A DNA stretch of 64,000 nucleotides from Mastigias papua (GCA_964019165.1 OZ025281.1:9166388-9230387), one strand, 5' to 3'. Positions 1 to 12,200 are shown, numbered from the stretch's first letter. Translations and numbers: made by a program. Notes: generated by a model from the sequence alone, not told the origin.

Positions 1-901
1 CTGTTCTGCATCCAGTCCTGCCTGCCAATAGGCCTGCTAGCCTGTTACTTTGCCTGCCAATAGGCCTGCCTGCATGCCTGTCGATAAGCCTGCTTGCCTG
101 CTCATACACCTGCAACTAGGCCTACCTGCCGATATGACTGTGACTGGTCCAGGCAAATGGCTTGCCTGCCTGCCTCCAATACTCACTCACTCACTCAGTC
201 ACTCGGTCACTCGGTCATTCAGTCAGTCTGGCAATAGGTCTACCACTCGGCCAGCCCTACCAGTGGCCTACCACTTTGCCAGCCCTACCAGTAGCCCACC
301 ACTTGGCTGGCCCTACCAGTAGGCCTACCACCACTCCTGCAACTGTTCTGCCCCATGTCCTGCCTGCCAATAGGCCTGCTATTCTGCTACTTTGCCTGCC
401 AATAGGCCTGCCTGCATGCCCGCCGATAAGCCTGCTTGCCTGCTGATACACCTGCAATTAGGCCTACAAGCCGATATGACTGTGACTGGTCCATGCAAAT
501 GGCTTGCCTGCCTGCTTCCAATACTCACTCACTCACTCAGTCACTCGGTCACTCGGTCACTCAGTCAGTCTGGCAATAGGTCTGCCACTCGGCCAGCCCT
601 ACCAGTAGCCTACCACTTGGCTGCCCCTACCAGAAGGCCTATCACCGCTCCTGCAACTGTTCTGCATCCAGTCCTGCCTGCCAATAGGCCTGCTAGCCTG
701 TTACTTTGCCTGCCAATAGGCCTGCCTGCATGCCTGCCGATAAGCCTGCTTGCCTGCTCATACACCTGCAAATAGGCCTACCTGCCGATATGACTGTGAC
801 TGGTCCAGGCAAATGGCTTGCCTGCCTGCCTCTAATACTCACTCACTCACTCAGTCACTCGGTCACTCGGTCACTTAGTTAGTCTGGCAATAGGTCTACC
901 A

Positions 902-1044
902 CTCGGCCAGCCCTACCAGTGGTCTTCCACTGGGCCAGCCCTACCAGTGGTCTACCACTCGGCCAGCCCTACCAGTGGCCTACCACTTGGCCAGACCTAC
1001 CAGTAGCCTACCACTTGGCTGGCCCTACCAGTAGGCCTACCATC
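902..1044. repeat. 28-bp minisatellite run, five units (example)
   Basis: Five successive units of the form ccagccctaccagtgg plus a 12-base second half lie in the 398-bp monomer at 706. Their second halves read tcttccactggg, tctaccactcgg, cctaccacttgg, cctaccacttgg and the trailer-like cctaccatcgc. Each unit is itself two related halves (taccagtggcc and taccactcggcc). Copy number of this unit sets the main monomer length classes: 274 (one fewer), 314 (two), 342 (three), 398 (five). Confidence 0.85.
916..933. other. Perfect 7-bp inverted repeat in a 28-bp unit
   Basis: CCAGTGG (916-922) and CCACTGG (927-933) are exact reverse complements around a four-base TCTT loop. The same 18-base element occurs in other long monomers, for example 1,640-1,657 and 4,050-4,067. 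In the ordinary 28-bp unit only AGTGG and CCACT pair. It could form a small hairpin when single-stranded; any role is unproven. Confidence 0.6.
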
Positions 1045-2695
1045 GCTCCTGCAACTCTTCTGCCTCCAGTCCTGCCTGCCAATAGGCCTGCTAGCCTGTT
1101 ACTTTGCCTGCAAATAGGCCTGCCTGCATGCCTGCCGATAAGCCTGCTTGCCTACTCATACACCTGCAGATAGGCCTACCTGCCGATATGACTGTGACTG
1201 GTCCAGGCAAATGGCTTGCCTGCCTGCTTCCAATACTCACTCACTCTCTCAGTCACTCGGTCACTCGGTCACTCAGTCAGTCTGGCAATAGGTCTACCAC
1301 TCGGCAAGCCCTACCAGTGGCCTACCACTTGGCCAGCCCTACCAGTAGCCTACCACTTGGCTGGCCCTACCAGTAGGCCTACCACCACTCCTGCAACTGT
1401 TCTGCCTCCAGTCGTGCCTGCCAATAGGCCTGCTAGCCTGCTACTTTGCCTGCCAATAGGCCTGCCTTCATGCCTACTGATAAGCCTGCTTGCCTGCTCA
1501 TACACCTGCAAATAGTCCTACCTGCCGATATGACTGTGACTGGTCTAGGCAAATGGCTTGCCTGCCTGCTTCCAATACTCACTCACTCACTCGGTCACTT
1601 AGTCAGTCTGGCAATAGGTCTACCACTCGGCCAGCCCAACCAGTGGTCTTCCACTGGGCCAGCCCTACCAGTGGTCTACCACTCGGCCAGCCCTACCAGT
1701 GGCCTACCACTTGGCCAGCCCTACCAGTAGCCTACCACTTGGCTGGCCCTACCAGTAGGCCTACCACCGCTCCTGCCACTGTTCTGCCTCCAGTCCTGAA
1801 TGCCAATAGGCCTGCTAGCCTGTTACTTTGCCTGCAAATAGGCCTGCCTGCATGCCTGCCGATAAGCCTGGTTGCCTACTCATACACCTGCAAATAGGCC
1901 TACCTGCCGATATGACTGTGACTGGTCCAGGCAAATGGCTTGCCTGCCTGCTTCCAATAGTCACTCGGTCACTCGGTCACTCAGTCAGTCTGGCAATAGG
2001 TCTACCACTCGGCCAGCACTACCAGTGGCCTACCACTCGGCCAGCCCTACCAGTAGCCTACCACTTGGCTGGCCCTACCAGTAGGCCTACCACCGCTCCT
2101 GCAACTGTTCTGCCTCCAGTCGTGCCTGCCAATAGGCCTGCTAGCCTGCTACTTTTCCTGCCAATAGGCCTACCGATAAGCCTGCTTTCCTGCTCATACA
2201 CCTGCAAATAGGCCTACCTGCCGATATGACTGTGACTGGTCCAGGCAAATGGCTTGCCTGCCTGCCTCCAATACTCACTCACTCATTCAGTCACTCGGTC
2301 ACTCGGTCACTCAGTCAGTCTGGCAATAGGTCTACCACTCGGCCAGCCCTACCAGTGGCCTACCACTCGGCCAGCCCTACCAGTAGCCTACCACTTGGCT
2401 GGCCCTACCAGTAGGCCTACCACCGCTCCTGCAACTGTTCTGCCTCCAGTCCTGCCTGCCAATAGGCCTGCTAGCCTGTTACTTTGCCTGCCAATAGGCC
2501 TGCCTGCATGCCTGCCGATAAGCCTGCTTGCCTACTCATACACCTGCAAATAGGCCTTCCTGCCGATATGACTGTGACTGGTCCAGGCAAATGGCTTGCC
2601 TGCCTGCTTCCAATACTCACTCACTCACTCGGTCACTCAGTCAGTCTGGCAATAGGTCTACCACTCGGCCAGGCCTACCAGTGGCCTACCACTTG

Positions 2696-5600
2696 GCCAG
2701 CCCTACCAGTAGCCTAGCACTTGGCTGGCCCTACCTGTAGGCCTACCACCGCTCCTGCAACTGTTCTGCCTCCAGTCCTGCCTGCCAATAGGCCTACTAG
2801 CCTGTTACTTTGCCTGCCAATAGGCCTGCCTGCATGCCTGCCGATAAGCCTGCTTGCCTGCTCATACACCTGCAACTAGGCCTACCTGCCGATATGACTG
2901 TGACTGGTCCAGGCAAATGGCTTGCCTGCCTGCTTCCAATACTCACTCACTCACTCACTCAGTCACTCGGTCACTCGGTCACTCAGTCAGTCTGGCAATA
3001 GGTCTACCACTCGGCCAGCCCTACCAGTAGCCTACCACTTGGCTGCCCCTACCAGTAGGCCTACCACCGCTCCTGCAACTGTTCTGCATCCAGTCCTGCC
3101 TGCCAATAGGCCTGCTAGCCTGCTACTTTGCCTGCCAATAGGCCTGCCTGCATGCCTGTCGATAAGCCTGCTTGCCTGCTCATACACCTGCAACTAGGCC
3201 TACCTGCCGATATGACTGTGACTGGTCCAGGCGAATGGCTTGCCTGCCTGCTTCCAATACTCACTCACTCACTCAGTAACTCGGTCACTCGGTCACTCAG
3301 TCAGTCTGGCAATAGGTCTACCACTCGGCCAGCCCTACCAGTGGCCTACCACTCGTTCAGCCCTATCAGTAGCCTACCACTTGGCTGGCCCTACCAGTAG
3401 GCCTACAACGGCTCCTGCAACTGTTCTGCCTCCAGTCCTGCCTGCCAATAGGCCTGCTAGCCTGTTACTTTGCCTGCCAATAGGCCTGCCTGCATGCCTG
3501 CCGATAAGCCTGCTTGCCTGCTCATACACCTGCAAATAGGCCTACCAGCCGATATAACTGTGACTGGTCCAGGCAAATGGCTTGCCTGCCTGCTTCCAAA
3601 ACTCACTCACTCACTCGGTCACTCAGTCAGTCTGGCAATAGGTCTACCACTCGGCCAGCCCTACCAGTCGTCTTCCACTGGGCCAGCCCTACCAGTGGTC
3701 TACCACTCGGCCAGCCCTACCAGTGGCATAACACTTGGCCAGCCCTACCAGTAGCCTACCACTTGGCTGGCCCTACCAGTAGGCCTACCACCACTCCTGC
3801 AACTGTTCTGCCTCCAGTCCTGCCTGCCAATAGGCCTGCTAGCCTGCTGCTTTGCCTGCCAATAGGCCTGCCTGCATGCCTGCCAATAAGCCTGCTTGCC
3901 TGCTGATACACCTGCAATTAGCCCTACCAGCCGATATGACTGTGACTGGTCCAGGCAAATGGCTTGCCTGCCTGCTTCCAATACTCACTCACTCACTCAC
4001 TCGGTCACTTAGTCAGTATGGCAATGGGTCTACCACTCGGCCAGCCCTACCAGTGGTCTTCCACTGGGCCAGCCCTACCACTGGTCTACAACTCGGCCAG
4101 CCCTACCAGTGGCCTACCACTTGGCCAGCCCTACCAGTAGCCTACCACTTGGCTGGCCCTATCAGTAGGTGTATCACCGGTAATGCATCTGTTCTGCCTC
4201 CAGTCCTGCCTGCCAATAGGCCTGCTAGCCTGTTACTTTGCCTGCCAATAGGCCTGCCTGCATGCCTGCCGATAAGCCTGCTTGCCTGCTCATACACCTG
4301 CAAATAGGCCTACCTGCCGATATGACTGTGACTGGTCCAGGCAAATGGCTTGCCTGCCTGCTTCCAATACTCACTCACTCACTCGGTCACTCGGTAACTC
4401 GGTCATTCAGTCAGTCTGGCAATAGGTCTACCACTCGGCCAGTCCTACCAGTGTCCTACCACTTGGCCAGCCCTACCAGTAGCCTACCACTTGGCTGGCC
4501 CTACCAGTAGGCCTACCACCGCTCCTGCAACTGTTCTGCCTCCAGTCCTGCCTGCCAATAGGCCTGCTAGCCTGTTACTTTGCCTGCCAATAGGCCTGCC
4601 TGCATGCCTGCCGATAAGCCTGCTTGCCAGCCATACACCTGCAAATAGGCCTACCTGCCGATATGACTGTGACTGGTCCAGGCAAATGGCTTGCCTGCCT
4701 GCTTCCAATACTCACTCACTCATTCGGTCACTCGGTAACTCGGTCATTCAGTCAGTCTGGCAATAGGTCTACCACTCGGGCAGCCCTACCAGTGGCCTAC
4801 CACTTGGCCAGCCCTACCAGTAGCCTACCACTTGGCTGGCCCTACCAGTAGGCCTACCACCGCTCCTGCAACTGTTCTGCCTCCAGTCCTGCCTGCCAAT
4901 AGGCCTGCTAGCCTGCTACTTTGTTTGCCAATAGGCCTGCCTGCATGCCTGCCAATTACCCTGCTTGCCTGCTCATACACCTGCAAATAGCCCTACCTGC
5001 CGATATGACTGTGACTGGTCCAAGCAAATGGCTTGCCTGCCTGCTTCCAATACTCACTCACTCACTCACTCAGTCACTCGGTCACTCGGTCACTCAGTCA
5101 GTCTGGCAATAGGTCTACCACTCGGCCAGCCCTACCAGTGGCCTACCGCTTGGCCAGCCCTACCAGTAGGCCTACCACCACTCCTGCAACTGTTCTGCCC
5201 CATGTCCTGCCTGCCAATAGGCCTGCTATTCTGCTACTTTGCCTGCCAATAGGCCTGCCTGCATGCCCGCCGATAAGCCTGCTTGCCTGCTGATACACCT
5301 GCAATTAGGCCTACAAGCCGATATGACTGTGACTGGTCCATGCAAATGGCTTGCCTGCCTGCTTCCAATACTCACTCACTCACTCAGTCACTCGGTCACT
5401 CGGTCACTCAGTCAGTCTGGCAATAGGTCTACCACTCGGCCAGCCCTACCAGTGGCCTACCACTTGGCCAGCCCTACCAGTAGCCTACGACTTGGCTGGC
5501 CCTACCAGTAGGCCTACCACCACTCCTGCAACTCTTCTGCCTCCAGTCGTGCCTGCCAATAGGCCTGCTAGCCTGCTACTTTGCCTGCTAATAGGCCTGC

Positions 5601-5768
5601 CGATAAGCCTGCTTGCCTGCTCATACACCTGCAAATAGGCCTACCTGCCGATATGACTGTGACTGGTCCAGGCAAATGGCTTGCCTGCCTGCCTCCAATA
5701 CTCACTCACTCACTCAGTCACTCGGTCACTCGGTCACTCAGTCAGTCTGGCAATAGGTCTACCACTCG
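2696..5768. repeat. 3,073-bp higher-order unit, copy 1
   Basis: Monomer boxes lie at 2810, 3128, 3470, 3852, 4238, 4580, 4921, 5239 and 5581. The unit repeats directly downstream from 5,769 at offset 3,073. The match begins after a base that differs between the 28-bp units at about 2,695 and 5,768. It carries the 382-386-342 monomer run (3470, 3852, 4238) that recurs at 23.7, 28.2, 35.0 and 38.8 kb. It also holds the monomer at 4921 with the altered leader ttgtttgcc and aattaccctgc. The monomer at 4580 is 341 bp because one base is missing in ccagccatac. Confidence 0.8.
4166..4196. repeat. Trailer variant ggtgtatcaccggtaatgc (example)
   Basis: Here the trailer ggcctaccaccgctcctgc is replaced by ggtgtatcaccggtaatgc, preceded by ctatcag instead of ctaccag. 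The variant marks one monomer lineage. It recurs near 6,857, 15,620, 24,440, 28,849, 33,914, 35,653, 37,716, 39,455, 56,258, 57,974 and 63,410, with an intermediate form (ggtctaccaccggtaatcc) near 25,788 and 30,197. Confidence 0.8.
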
Positions 5769-8452
5769 GCCAGCCCTACCAGTAGCCTACCACTTGGCTG
5801 GCCCTACCTGTAGGCCTACCACCGCTCCTGCAACTGTTCTGCCTCCAGTCCTGCCTGCCAATAGGCCTACTAGCCTGTTACTTTGCCTGCCAATAGGCCT
5901 GCCTGCATGCCTGCCGATAAGCCTGCTTGCCTGCTCATACACCTGCAACTAGGCCTACCTGCCGATATGACTGTGACTGGTCCAGGAAAATGGCTTGCCT
6001 GCCTGCTTCCAATACTCACTCACTCACTCACTCAGTCACTCGGTCACTCGGTCACTCAGTCAGTCTGGCAATAGGTCTACCACTCGGCCAGCCCTACCAG
6101 TAGCCTACCACTTGGCTGCCCCTACCAGTAGGCCTACCACCGCTCCTGCAACTGTTCTGCATCCAGTCCTGCCTGCCAATAGGCCTGCTAGCCTGCTACT
6201 TTGCCTGCCAATAGGCCTGCCTGCATGCCTGTCGATAAGCCTGCTTGCCTGCTCATACACCTGCAACTAGGCCTACCTGCCGATATGACTGTGACTGGTC
6301 CAGGCAAATGGCTTGCCTGCCTGCTTCCAATACTCACTCACTCACTCAGTAACTCGGTCACTCGGTCACTCAGTCAGTCTGGCAATAGGTCTACCACTCG
6401 GTCAGCCCTACCAGTGGCCTACCACTCGTTCAGCCCTATCAGTAGCCTACCACTTGGCTGGCCCTACCAGTAGGCCTACCACGGCTCCTGCAACTGTTCT
6501 GCCTCCAGTCCTGCCTGCCAATAGGCCTGCTAGCCTGTTACTTTGCCTGCCAATAGGCCTGCCTGCATGCCTGCCAATAAGCCTGCTTGCCTGCTGATAC
6601 ACCTGCAATTAGCCCTACCAGCCGATATGACTGTGACTGGTCCAGGCAAATGGCTTGCCTGCCTGCTTCCAATACTCACTCACTCACTCACTCGGTCACT
6701 TAGTCAGTATGGCAATAGGTCTACCACTCGGCCAGCCCTACCAGTGGTCTTCCACTGGGCCAGCCCTACCACTGGTCTACAACTCGGCCAGCCCTACCAG
6801 TGGCCTACCACTTGGCCAGCCCTACCAGTAGCCTACCACTTGGCTGGCCCTATCAGTAGGTGTATCACCGGTAATGCATCTGTTCTGCCTCCAGTCCTGC
6901 CTGCCAATAGGCCTGCTAGCCTGTTACTTTGCCTGCCAATAGGCCTGCCTGCATGCCTGCCGATAAGCCTGCTTGCCTGCTCATACACCTGCAAATAGGC
7001 CTACCTGCCGATATGACTGTGACTGGTCCAGGCAAATGGCTTGCCTGCCTGCTTCCAATACTCACTCACTCACTCGGTCACTCGGTAACTCGGTCATTCA
7101 GTCAGTCTGGCAATAGGTCTACCACTCGGCCAGTCCTACCAGTGTCCTACCACTTGGCCAGCCCTACCAGTAGCCTACCACTTGGCTGGCCCTACCAGTA
7201 GGCCTACCACCGCTCCTGCAACTGTTCTGCCTCCAGTCCTGCCTGCCAATAGGCCTGCTAGCCTGTTACTTTGCCTGCCAATAGGCCTGCCTGCATGCCT
7301 GCCGATAAGCCTGCTTGCCAGCTCATACACCTGCAAATAGGCCTACCTGCCGATATGACTGTGACTGGTCCAAGCAAATGGCTTGCCTGCCTGCTTCCAA
7401 TACTCACTCACTCACTCACTCAGTCACTCGGTCACTCGGTCACTCAGTCAGTCTGGCAATAGGTCTACCACTCGGCCAGCCCTACCAGTGGCCTACCGCT
7501 TGGCCAGCCCTACCAGTAGGCCTACCACCGCTCCTGCAACTGATCTGCCTCCAGTCGTGCCTGCCAATAGGCCTGCTAGCGTTCTACTTTGCCTGCCAAT
7601 AGGCCTGCCGATAAGCCTGCTTGTCTGCTCATACACCTGCACATAGGCCTACCTGCCGATATGACCGTGACTGGTCAAGGCAAATGGCTTGCCTGCCTGC
7701 CTCCAATACTCACTCACTCACTCACTCAGTCACTCGGTCACTCGGTCATTCAGTCAGTCTGGCAATAGGTCTACCACTCGGCCAGCCCTACCAGTGGCCT
7801 ACCACTTGGCCAGCCCTACCAGTAGCCCACCACTTGGCTGGCCCTACCAGTAGGGCTACCACCACTCCTGCAACTGTTCTGCCCCATGTCCTGCCTGCCA
7901 ATAGGCCTGCTATTCTGCTACTTTGCCTGCCAATAGGCCTGCCTGCATGCCCGCCGATAAGCCTGCTTGCCTGCTGATACACCTGCAATTAGGCCTACAA
8001 GCCGATATGACTGTGACTGGTCCATGCAAATGGCTTGCCTGCCTGCTTCCAATACTCACTCACTCACTCAGTCACTCGGTCACTCGGTCACTCAGTCAGT
8101 CTGGCAATAGGTCTACCACTCGGCCAGCCCTACCAGTGGCTTACCACTTGGCCAGCCCTACCAGTAGCCTACGACTTGGCTGGCCCTACCAGTAGGCCTA
8201 CCACCACTCCTGCAACTGTTCTGCCTCCAGTCCTGCCTGCCAATAGGCCTGCTAGCCTGCTACTTTGCCTGCTAATAGGCCTGCCGATAAGCCTGCTTGC
8301 CTGCTCATACACCTGCAAATAGGCCTACCTGCCGATATGACTGTGACTGGTCCAGGCAAATGGCTTGCCTGCCTGCCTCCAATACTCACTCACTCACTCA
8401 GTCACTCGGTCACTCGGTCACTCAGTCAGTCTGGCAATAGGTCTACCACTCG
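5769..8452. repeat. 3,073-bp unit, copy 2, rearranged to 2,684 bp
   Basis: Monomer boxes lie at 5883, 6201, 6543, 6929, 7271, 7589, 7923 and 8265. The offset to copy 1 is 3,073 at first, 2,691 from the monomer at 6543, 2,350 around 7315-7540, and 2,684 from about 7,857. These steps equal loss of 382 bp, loss of 341 bp and gain of 334 bp, each about one monomer. Two monomers in this copy are therefore chimeric: 6543 joins a 3470-like start to a 3852-like remainder, and 7271 joins a 4580-like start to a 4921-like remainder. Confidence 0.78.
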
Positions 8453-9083
8453 GCCAGCCCTACCAGTAGCCTACCACTTGGCTGGCCCTACCGGTAGGCC
8501 TACCACCGCTCCTGCAACTGATCTGCCTCCAGTCGTGCCTGCCAATAGGCCTGCTAGCGTTCTACTTTGCCTGCCAATAGGCCTGCCGATAAGCCTGCTT
8601 GTCTGCTCATACACCTGCAAATAGGCCTACCTGCCGATATGACCGTGACTGGTCAAGGCAAATGGCTTGCCTGCCTGCTTCCAATACTCACTCACTCACT
8701 CACTCACTCAGTCACTCTGTCATTCAGTCAGTCTGGCGATAGGTCTACCACTCGGTCAGCCCTACCAGTGGCCTACCACTTGGCCAGCCCTACCAGTAGC
8801 CTACCACTTGGCCGGCCCTACCAGTAGGCCTACCACCGCTCCTGCAACTGTTCTGCCTCCAGTCCTGCCTGCCAATAGGCCTGCTAGCCTGCTACTTTGC
8901 CTGCCAATAGGCCTGCCTGCATGCCTGCCGATAAGCCTGCTTTCCTGCTCATACACCTGCAACTAGGCCTACCTGCCGATATGACTGTGACTGGTCCATG
9001 CAAATGGCTTGCCTGCCTGCTTCCAATACTCACTCACTCACTCAGTCACTCGGTCACTCGGTCACTCAGTCAGTCTGGCAATA
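8453..9083. repeat. Array segment S4, shared with 15.9-16.9 kb
   Basis: Monomer boxes lie at 8567 and 8897. From about 8,157 to 9,165 the sequence matches 15,896 to 16,904 at offset 7,739. That includes the 302-bp monomer ending in the gttctacttt variant and the 330-bp monomer with a ctctgtcattcag tetranucleotide tract. In the second location about 693 bp (two monomers) then intervene before homology to 9,084 onward resumes at 17,516. Confidence 0.75.
8487..8498. other. 12-bp perfect palindrome CCTACCGGTAGG
   Basis: The usual trailer word ccctaccagtagg is an imperfect palindrome with two central bases unpaired. In this monomer class a to g at the centre makes it a perfect 12-bp palindrome. 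The same form occurs in related monomers near 13,925, 16,230, 22,360, 41,425, 48,960 and 51,037. Confidence 0.55.
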
Positions 9084-9238
9084 GGTCTACCACTCGGCCA
9101 GCCCTACCAGTGGCCTACCAGTTGGCCAGCCCTACCAGTAGCCTACCACTTGGCTGGCCCTACCAGTAGGCCTACCACCGCTCCTGCCACTGTTCTGCCT
9201 CCAGTCCTGAATGCCAATAGGCCTGCTAGCCTGTTACT
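8897..9238 (+). repeat. Representative 342-bp monomer
   Basis: This copy shows the standard parts. The leader (8,897 to about 9,028) begins ttgcctgccaataggcc, contains a gcatgc word and the conserved gatatgactgtgactgg, and ends cttccaata. The tetranucleotide tract (about 9,029-9,074) is made of ctca, ctcagt and ctcggt words. The link tctggcaataggtctacc follows. Two 28-bp units and a third, diverged one (starting ctggccctaccagtagg) come next. The trailer contains tgttctgcctccagtcc and a gctagc word. At 342 bp (3 x 114) it keeps reading frame from copy to copy, whereas the 314, 326, 302 and 398-bp classes do not. That is one reason no protein is inferred. Confidence 0.9.
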
Positions 9239-12200
9239 TTGCCTGCAAATAGGCCTGCCTGCATGCCTGCCGATAACCCTGCTTGCCTGCTCATACACCT
9301 GGAAATAGGCCTACCTGCCGATATGACTGTGACTGGTCCAGGCAAATGGCTTGCCTGCCTGCTTCCAATACTCACTCACTCACTCAGTCACTCGGTCACT
9401 CGGTCACTCAGTCAGTCTGGCAATAGGTCTACCACTCGGCCAGACCTACCAGTGGCCTACCACTTGGCCAGCCCTACCAGTAGGCCTACCACCGCTCCTG
9501 CAACTGATCTGCCTCCAGTCGTGCCTGCCACTAGGCCTGCTAGCGTTCTACTTTGCCTGCCACTAGGCCTGCCGATAAGCCTGCTTGCCTGCTCATACAC
9601 CTGCAAATAGGCCTACCTGCCGACATGACTGTGACTGGTCCATCCAAATGGCTAGGCTGCCTGCTTCCAATAGGCCTAGTATGTGGCCTGCCATTCACTC
9701 ACTCTCTCACTCACTCACTCACTCAGCCAGTCAGTCGGTCACTCGGTCACTCAGTCAGTCTGGCAATAGGTCTACCACTCGGCCAGCCCTACCAGTGGCC
9801 TACCACTTGGCCAGCCCTACCAGTAGGCCTACCACCGCCCCTGCAACTGTTCTGCCTCCAGTCCTGCCTGCCAATAGGCCTGCTAGCCTGCTACTTTGCC
9901 TGCCAATAGGCCTGCCTGCATGCCTGCCTGCCGATAAGCCTGCTTGCCTGCTCATACACCTGCAAATAGGCCTACCTGCCGATATGACTGTGACTGGTCC
10001 AGGCAAATGCCTTGCCTGCCTGCTTCCAATACTCACTCACTCACTCGGTCACTCAGTCAGTCAGTCAGTCTGGCAATAGGTCTACCACTCGGCCAACCCT
10101 ACCAGTGGTCTACCACTAGGCCAGCCCTACCAGTGGTCTACCACTCGGCCAGCCCTACCAGTGGCCTACCACTTGGCCAGCCCTACCAGTAGCCTACCAC
10201 TTGGCAGCCCCTACCTGTAGGCCTACCACCGCTCCTGCAACTCTTCTGCATCCAGTCCTGCCTGCCAATAGGCCTGCTAGCCTGTTACTTTGCCTGCCAA
10301 TAGGCCTGCCTGCATGCCTGCCGATAAGCCTGCTTGCCAGCTCATACACATGCAAATAGGCCTACCTGCCGATATGACTGTGACTGGTCCAGGCAAATGG
10401 CTTGCCTGCCTGCTTCCAATACTCACTCACTCATTCGGTCACTCGGTAACTCGGTCATTCAGTCAGTCTGGCAATAGGTCTACCACTCGGCCAGCCCTAC
10501 CAGTGGCCTACCACTTGGCCAGCCCTACCAGTAGCCTACCACTTTGCTGGCCCTACCAGTAGGCCTACCACCGCTCCTGCAACTGTTCTGCCTCCAGTCC
10601 TGCCTGCCAATAGGCCTGCTAGCCTGCTACTTTGTTTGCCAATAGGCCTGCCTGCATGCCTGCCAATTACCCTGCTTGCCTGCTCATACACCTGCAAATG
10701 GCCCTACCTGCCGATATGACTGTGACTGGTCCAGGCAAATGGCTTGCCTGCCTGCTTCCAATACTCACTCACTCACTCACTCAGTCACTCGGTCACTCGG
10801 TCACTCAGTCAGTCTGGCAATAGGTCTACCACTCGGCCAGCCCTACCAGTGGCCTACCGCTTGGCCAGCCCTACCAGTAGGCCTACCACCGCTCCTGCAA
10901 CTGATCTGCCTCCAGTCGTGCCTGTCAATAGGCCTGCTAGCGTTCTACTTTGCCTGCCAATAGGCCTGCCGATAAGCCTGCCTGCCTGCTCATACACCTG
11001 AAAATAGGCCTACCTGCCGATATGACTGTGACTGGTCCAGGCAAATGGCTTGCCTGCCTGCTTCCAATACTCACTCAATCACTCGGTCACTCAGTCAGTC
11101 TGGCAATAGGTCTACCACTCGGCCAGGCCTACCAGTGGCCTACCACTTGGCCAGCCCTACCAGTAGCCTACCACTTGGCTGGCCCTACCTGTAGGCCTAC
11201 CACCGCTCCTGCAACTGTTCTGCCTCCATTCCTGCCTGCCAATAGGCCTACTAGCCTGTTACTTTGCCTGCCAATAGGCCTGCCTGCATGCCTGCCGATA
11301 AGCCTGCTTGCCTGCTCATACACCTGCAACTAGGCCTACCTGCCGATATGACTGTGACTGGTCCAGGCAAATGGCTTGCCTGCCTGCTTCCAATACTCAC
11401 TCACTCACTCAGTCACTCGGTCACTCGGTCACTCAGTCAGTCTGGCAATAGGTCTACCACTCGGCCAGCCCTACCAGTAGCCTACCACTTGGCTGCCCCT
11501 ACCAGTAGGCCTACCACCGCTCCTGCAACTGTTCTGCATCCAGTCCTGCCTGCCAATAGGCCTGCTAGCCTGTTACTTTGCCTGCCAATAGGCCTGCCTG
11601 CATGCCTGTCGATAAGCCTGCTTGCCTGCTCATACTCCTGCAACTAGGCCTACCTGCCGATATGACTGTGACTGGTCCAGGCAAATGGCTTGCCTGCCTG
11701 CCTCCAATACTCACTCACTCACTCAGTCACTCGGTCACTCGGTCATTCAGTCAGTCTGGCAATAGGTCTACCACTCGGCCAGCCCTACCAGTGGCCTACC
11801 ACTTTGCCAGCCCTACCAGTAGCCCACCACTTGGCTGGCCCTACCAGTAGGCCTACCACCACTCCTGCAACTGTTCTGCCCCATGTCCTGCCTGCCAATA
11901 GGCCTGCTATTCTGCTACTTTGCCTGCCAATAGGCCTGCCTGCATGCCCGCCGATAAGCCTGCTTGCCTGCTGATACACCTGCAATTAGGCCTACAAGCC
12001 GATATGACTGTGACTGGTCCATGCAAATGGCTTGCCTGCCTGCTTCCAATACTCACTCACTCACTCAGTCACTCGGTCACTCGGTCACTCAGTCAGTCTG
12101 GCAATAGGTCTGCCACTCGGCCAGCCCTACCAGTAGCCTACCACTTGGCTGCCCCTACCAGAAGGCCTATCACCGCTCCTGCAACTGTTCTGCATCCAGT

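Larger units (their letters stand above)
1..2695. repeat. Array segment S1, related to 11.5-13.4 kb and 20.0-21.8 kb
   Basis: Monomer boxes start at 50, 392, 706, 1104, 1446, 1828, 2154 and 2484; bases 1-49 are the end of a cut monomer. From base 1 to about 1,900 the segment matches 11,529 to about 13,430 at a constant offset of 11,528, including the unusual 398-bp (706) and 382-bp (1446) monomers. It matches again near 20.0 to 21.8 kb. Agreement stops inside the monomer at 1828, whose leader and tetranucleotide tract differ from its counterpart at 13,356. The rest (1,900-2,695) has monomers of 326, 330 and 326 bp with shortened tetranucleotide tracts. Confidence 0.85.

Noticed and set aside
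50..322. Series of 60-160 codon open frames, one or more per monomer, on both strands
   Set aside because: Most start at TTG, end at the same conserved TAG words (cag-tag, aa-tag-gcc), overlap in several frames, and change frame with non-triplet monomer lengths (302, 314, 326, 398). No domain, ribosome-binding pattern or splice structure supports them.
9641..9725. Mobile element insertion in the long-insert monomers
   Set aside because: The added stretch is only about 30 bp, resembles monomer sequence (aggcctag, ggcctgcc), and has no terminal repeats or target-site duplication.
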